Notes under the pieces: generated by a model | Told to the model about the DNA's origin: nothing | Database searches by the model: none | What the model saw: the letters and a program-made list of their open reading frames with translations, nothing else | Program-made: the position numbers and the translations under genes | Assembly (NCBI GenBank): GCA_018105865.1 | Contig: JACLAT010000043.1 | Coordinates: forward strand, 618,501 to 682,500 | Source: Metaphire vulgaris | Taxonomy: Eukaryota > Annelida > Clitellata > Crassiclitellata > Megascolecidae | DNA length: 64,000 nucleotides | Direction: 5' to 3' | Shown here: positions 63,264-64,000 of the stretch, piece by piece | How the letters are laid out: each line of letters begins with the position of its first letter | Numbering within the stretch: position 1 is the first letter of the stretch

Positions 63264-64000
63264 CAGTGATGGGTAATTGAATTTCTAATTCTAATTAATT
63301 ACCTAATAAATTAGCTATCTGTCTAATTCTAATCAATTACTTCAAAAATTTTGCTAATTCTAATTCTAATTCTAATGAATAGCTTGCTAATTTTAATTGA
63401 AAATAACAATTAGTTGCCTAATTAGCACACTTGCTTGTGTCAAGTGCTTTGGACTCACGATCCAAACTCAAGTGGATAGAGAGTGCTGAGGAAGGATGTT
63501 TTGTTCAAGGACAAATTAAAGTTATTAAACTTCAAGTAGACTAAATTCAGTCTCAAAGCAGATAAGCAATACACCTTTTACACCAGCTATGGACCATGAG
63601 AAATCAGTCACACCTCAAATTAAGTCCCACAACGATCTACTTCAATATATATGGAAGAAACTTTGCTGACGTCAACAGAACCTGAAGAGCTCCAAAGTTA
63701 CTTAGATACTCCAACCAATATGAACACTAATTGTATTTCTTTTTGGGAGGACCATAAATTGAACTTTCCCTGTTTATACCAGCTACATTTGCAGCATCAT
63801 ATTGTACCGCCACATCTGCTGCTATTGAAAGATCATTTAGTGCAGTGGATTTATTCTTAATGATAGGAGAAAATGAAATCGATTAGATGATACTTTGTTT
63901 GAGTCACTTTTACTTGCAAAATGCAATTCTGATATAATCTAGATTACGGAGGATGAAATTAATTTTTGTCGTTACATTAATTAAAATGCATCGCAATTTT
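63264..64000 (+). mobile_element. hAT-type element, left end to window edge, internally deleted
   Basis: The left terminus CAGTGATGGGTAATTG is preceded by GTTGTAAC, the likely target duplication. An AATTCTAATT array fills 63280-63425. From 63650 the plus strand encodes EPEELQSYLDTPTNMNTNCI, FWEDHKLNFPCLYQLHL and, after a one-base shift, TSAAIERSFSAVDLFL, the hAT dimerisation end. Only about 0.4 kb separates the terminus from the C-terminal coding, so most of the transposase is deleted. The right end is outside the window. Confidence 0.75.

Overview
This window is animal nuclear DNA. It shows spliceosomal introns, coding exons separated by kilobases, very many trinucleotide microsatellites, and dense non-LTR, SINE and hAT/Tc1/pogo/CACTA-type debris. 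Nothing is bacterial: there are no operons, ribosome binding sites or CRISPR arrays. The host genes (a very large interferon-inducible-type GTPase, a BCAP/BANK/Dof-family adaptor, a trypsin-like protease) together with the repeat landscape suggest a marine invertebrate, perhaps a non-vertebrate deuterostome. The species assignment is a guess.

Three host loci stand out. (1) 18.78-23.66 kb, plus strand: an essentially intronless GVIN/URGCP-type very large GTPase. It is split over three reading frames by two breaks of the same sense. The P-loop, the DAEG motif and the Cys-rich C-terminus are all intact. (2) About 62.7 kb down to 40.94 kb, minus strand: the 3' part of a PIK3AP1(BCAP)/BANK1/Dof-like adaptor gene. 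I found seven well-supported or phase-compatible exons plus one candidate 24-nt microexon. They run from the TIG-like part of the DBB region through DBB, ankyrin-like and helical segments to a proline/arginine C-terminus with a stop codon. Introns are full of mobile DNA; the N-terminal (TIR-type) exons would lie beyond the right edge. (3) 29.13-29.30 kb, minus strand: an isolated terminal exon of a trypsin-like serine protease (GDSGGP).

Layout. 0-3.2 kb: minus-strand LINE split by a CACTA-like element. 3.2-9.3 kb: LINE ends, a SINE and little else. 9.35-10.93 kb: relic pogo/jerky transposase with a PHD-like last exon. 11-17.7 kb: GGGCCC repeats, a 15-bp minisatellite, hAT relics, a fold-back structure, a MITE, a LINE end and two SINEs. 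18.8-23.7 kb: GTPase. 23.8-25.1 kb: a 44-bp minisatellite split by nested hAT MITEs. 25-35 kb: LINE ends, a Cys-rich relic, the protease exon, a hAT with a LINE fragment inside, a near-intact RT LINE, hAT and mariner relics. 35.5-40.1 kb: a hAT split by a LINE that carries a template-jump signature. 40.7-63 kb: adaptor gene with intronic LINEs, SINEs, MITEs, a hairpin tandem array and large microsatellites. 63.26 kb to the end: left part of another hAT.

How the parts relate. The GTPase and the BCAP-like adaptor both belong to families tied to innate or immune signalling in other animals, but no functional link is demonstrated here. The most unusual material is in the repeats: SINEs with 5S-rRNA or tRNA-like heads that share domains and tails, a SINE/LINE pair with a common 3' tail, a LINE duplicated at its 5' end by apparent template jumping, and an array of hairpins whose stems change in a compensating way.
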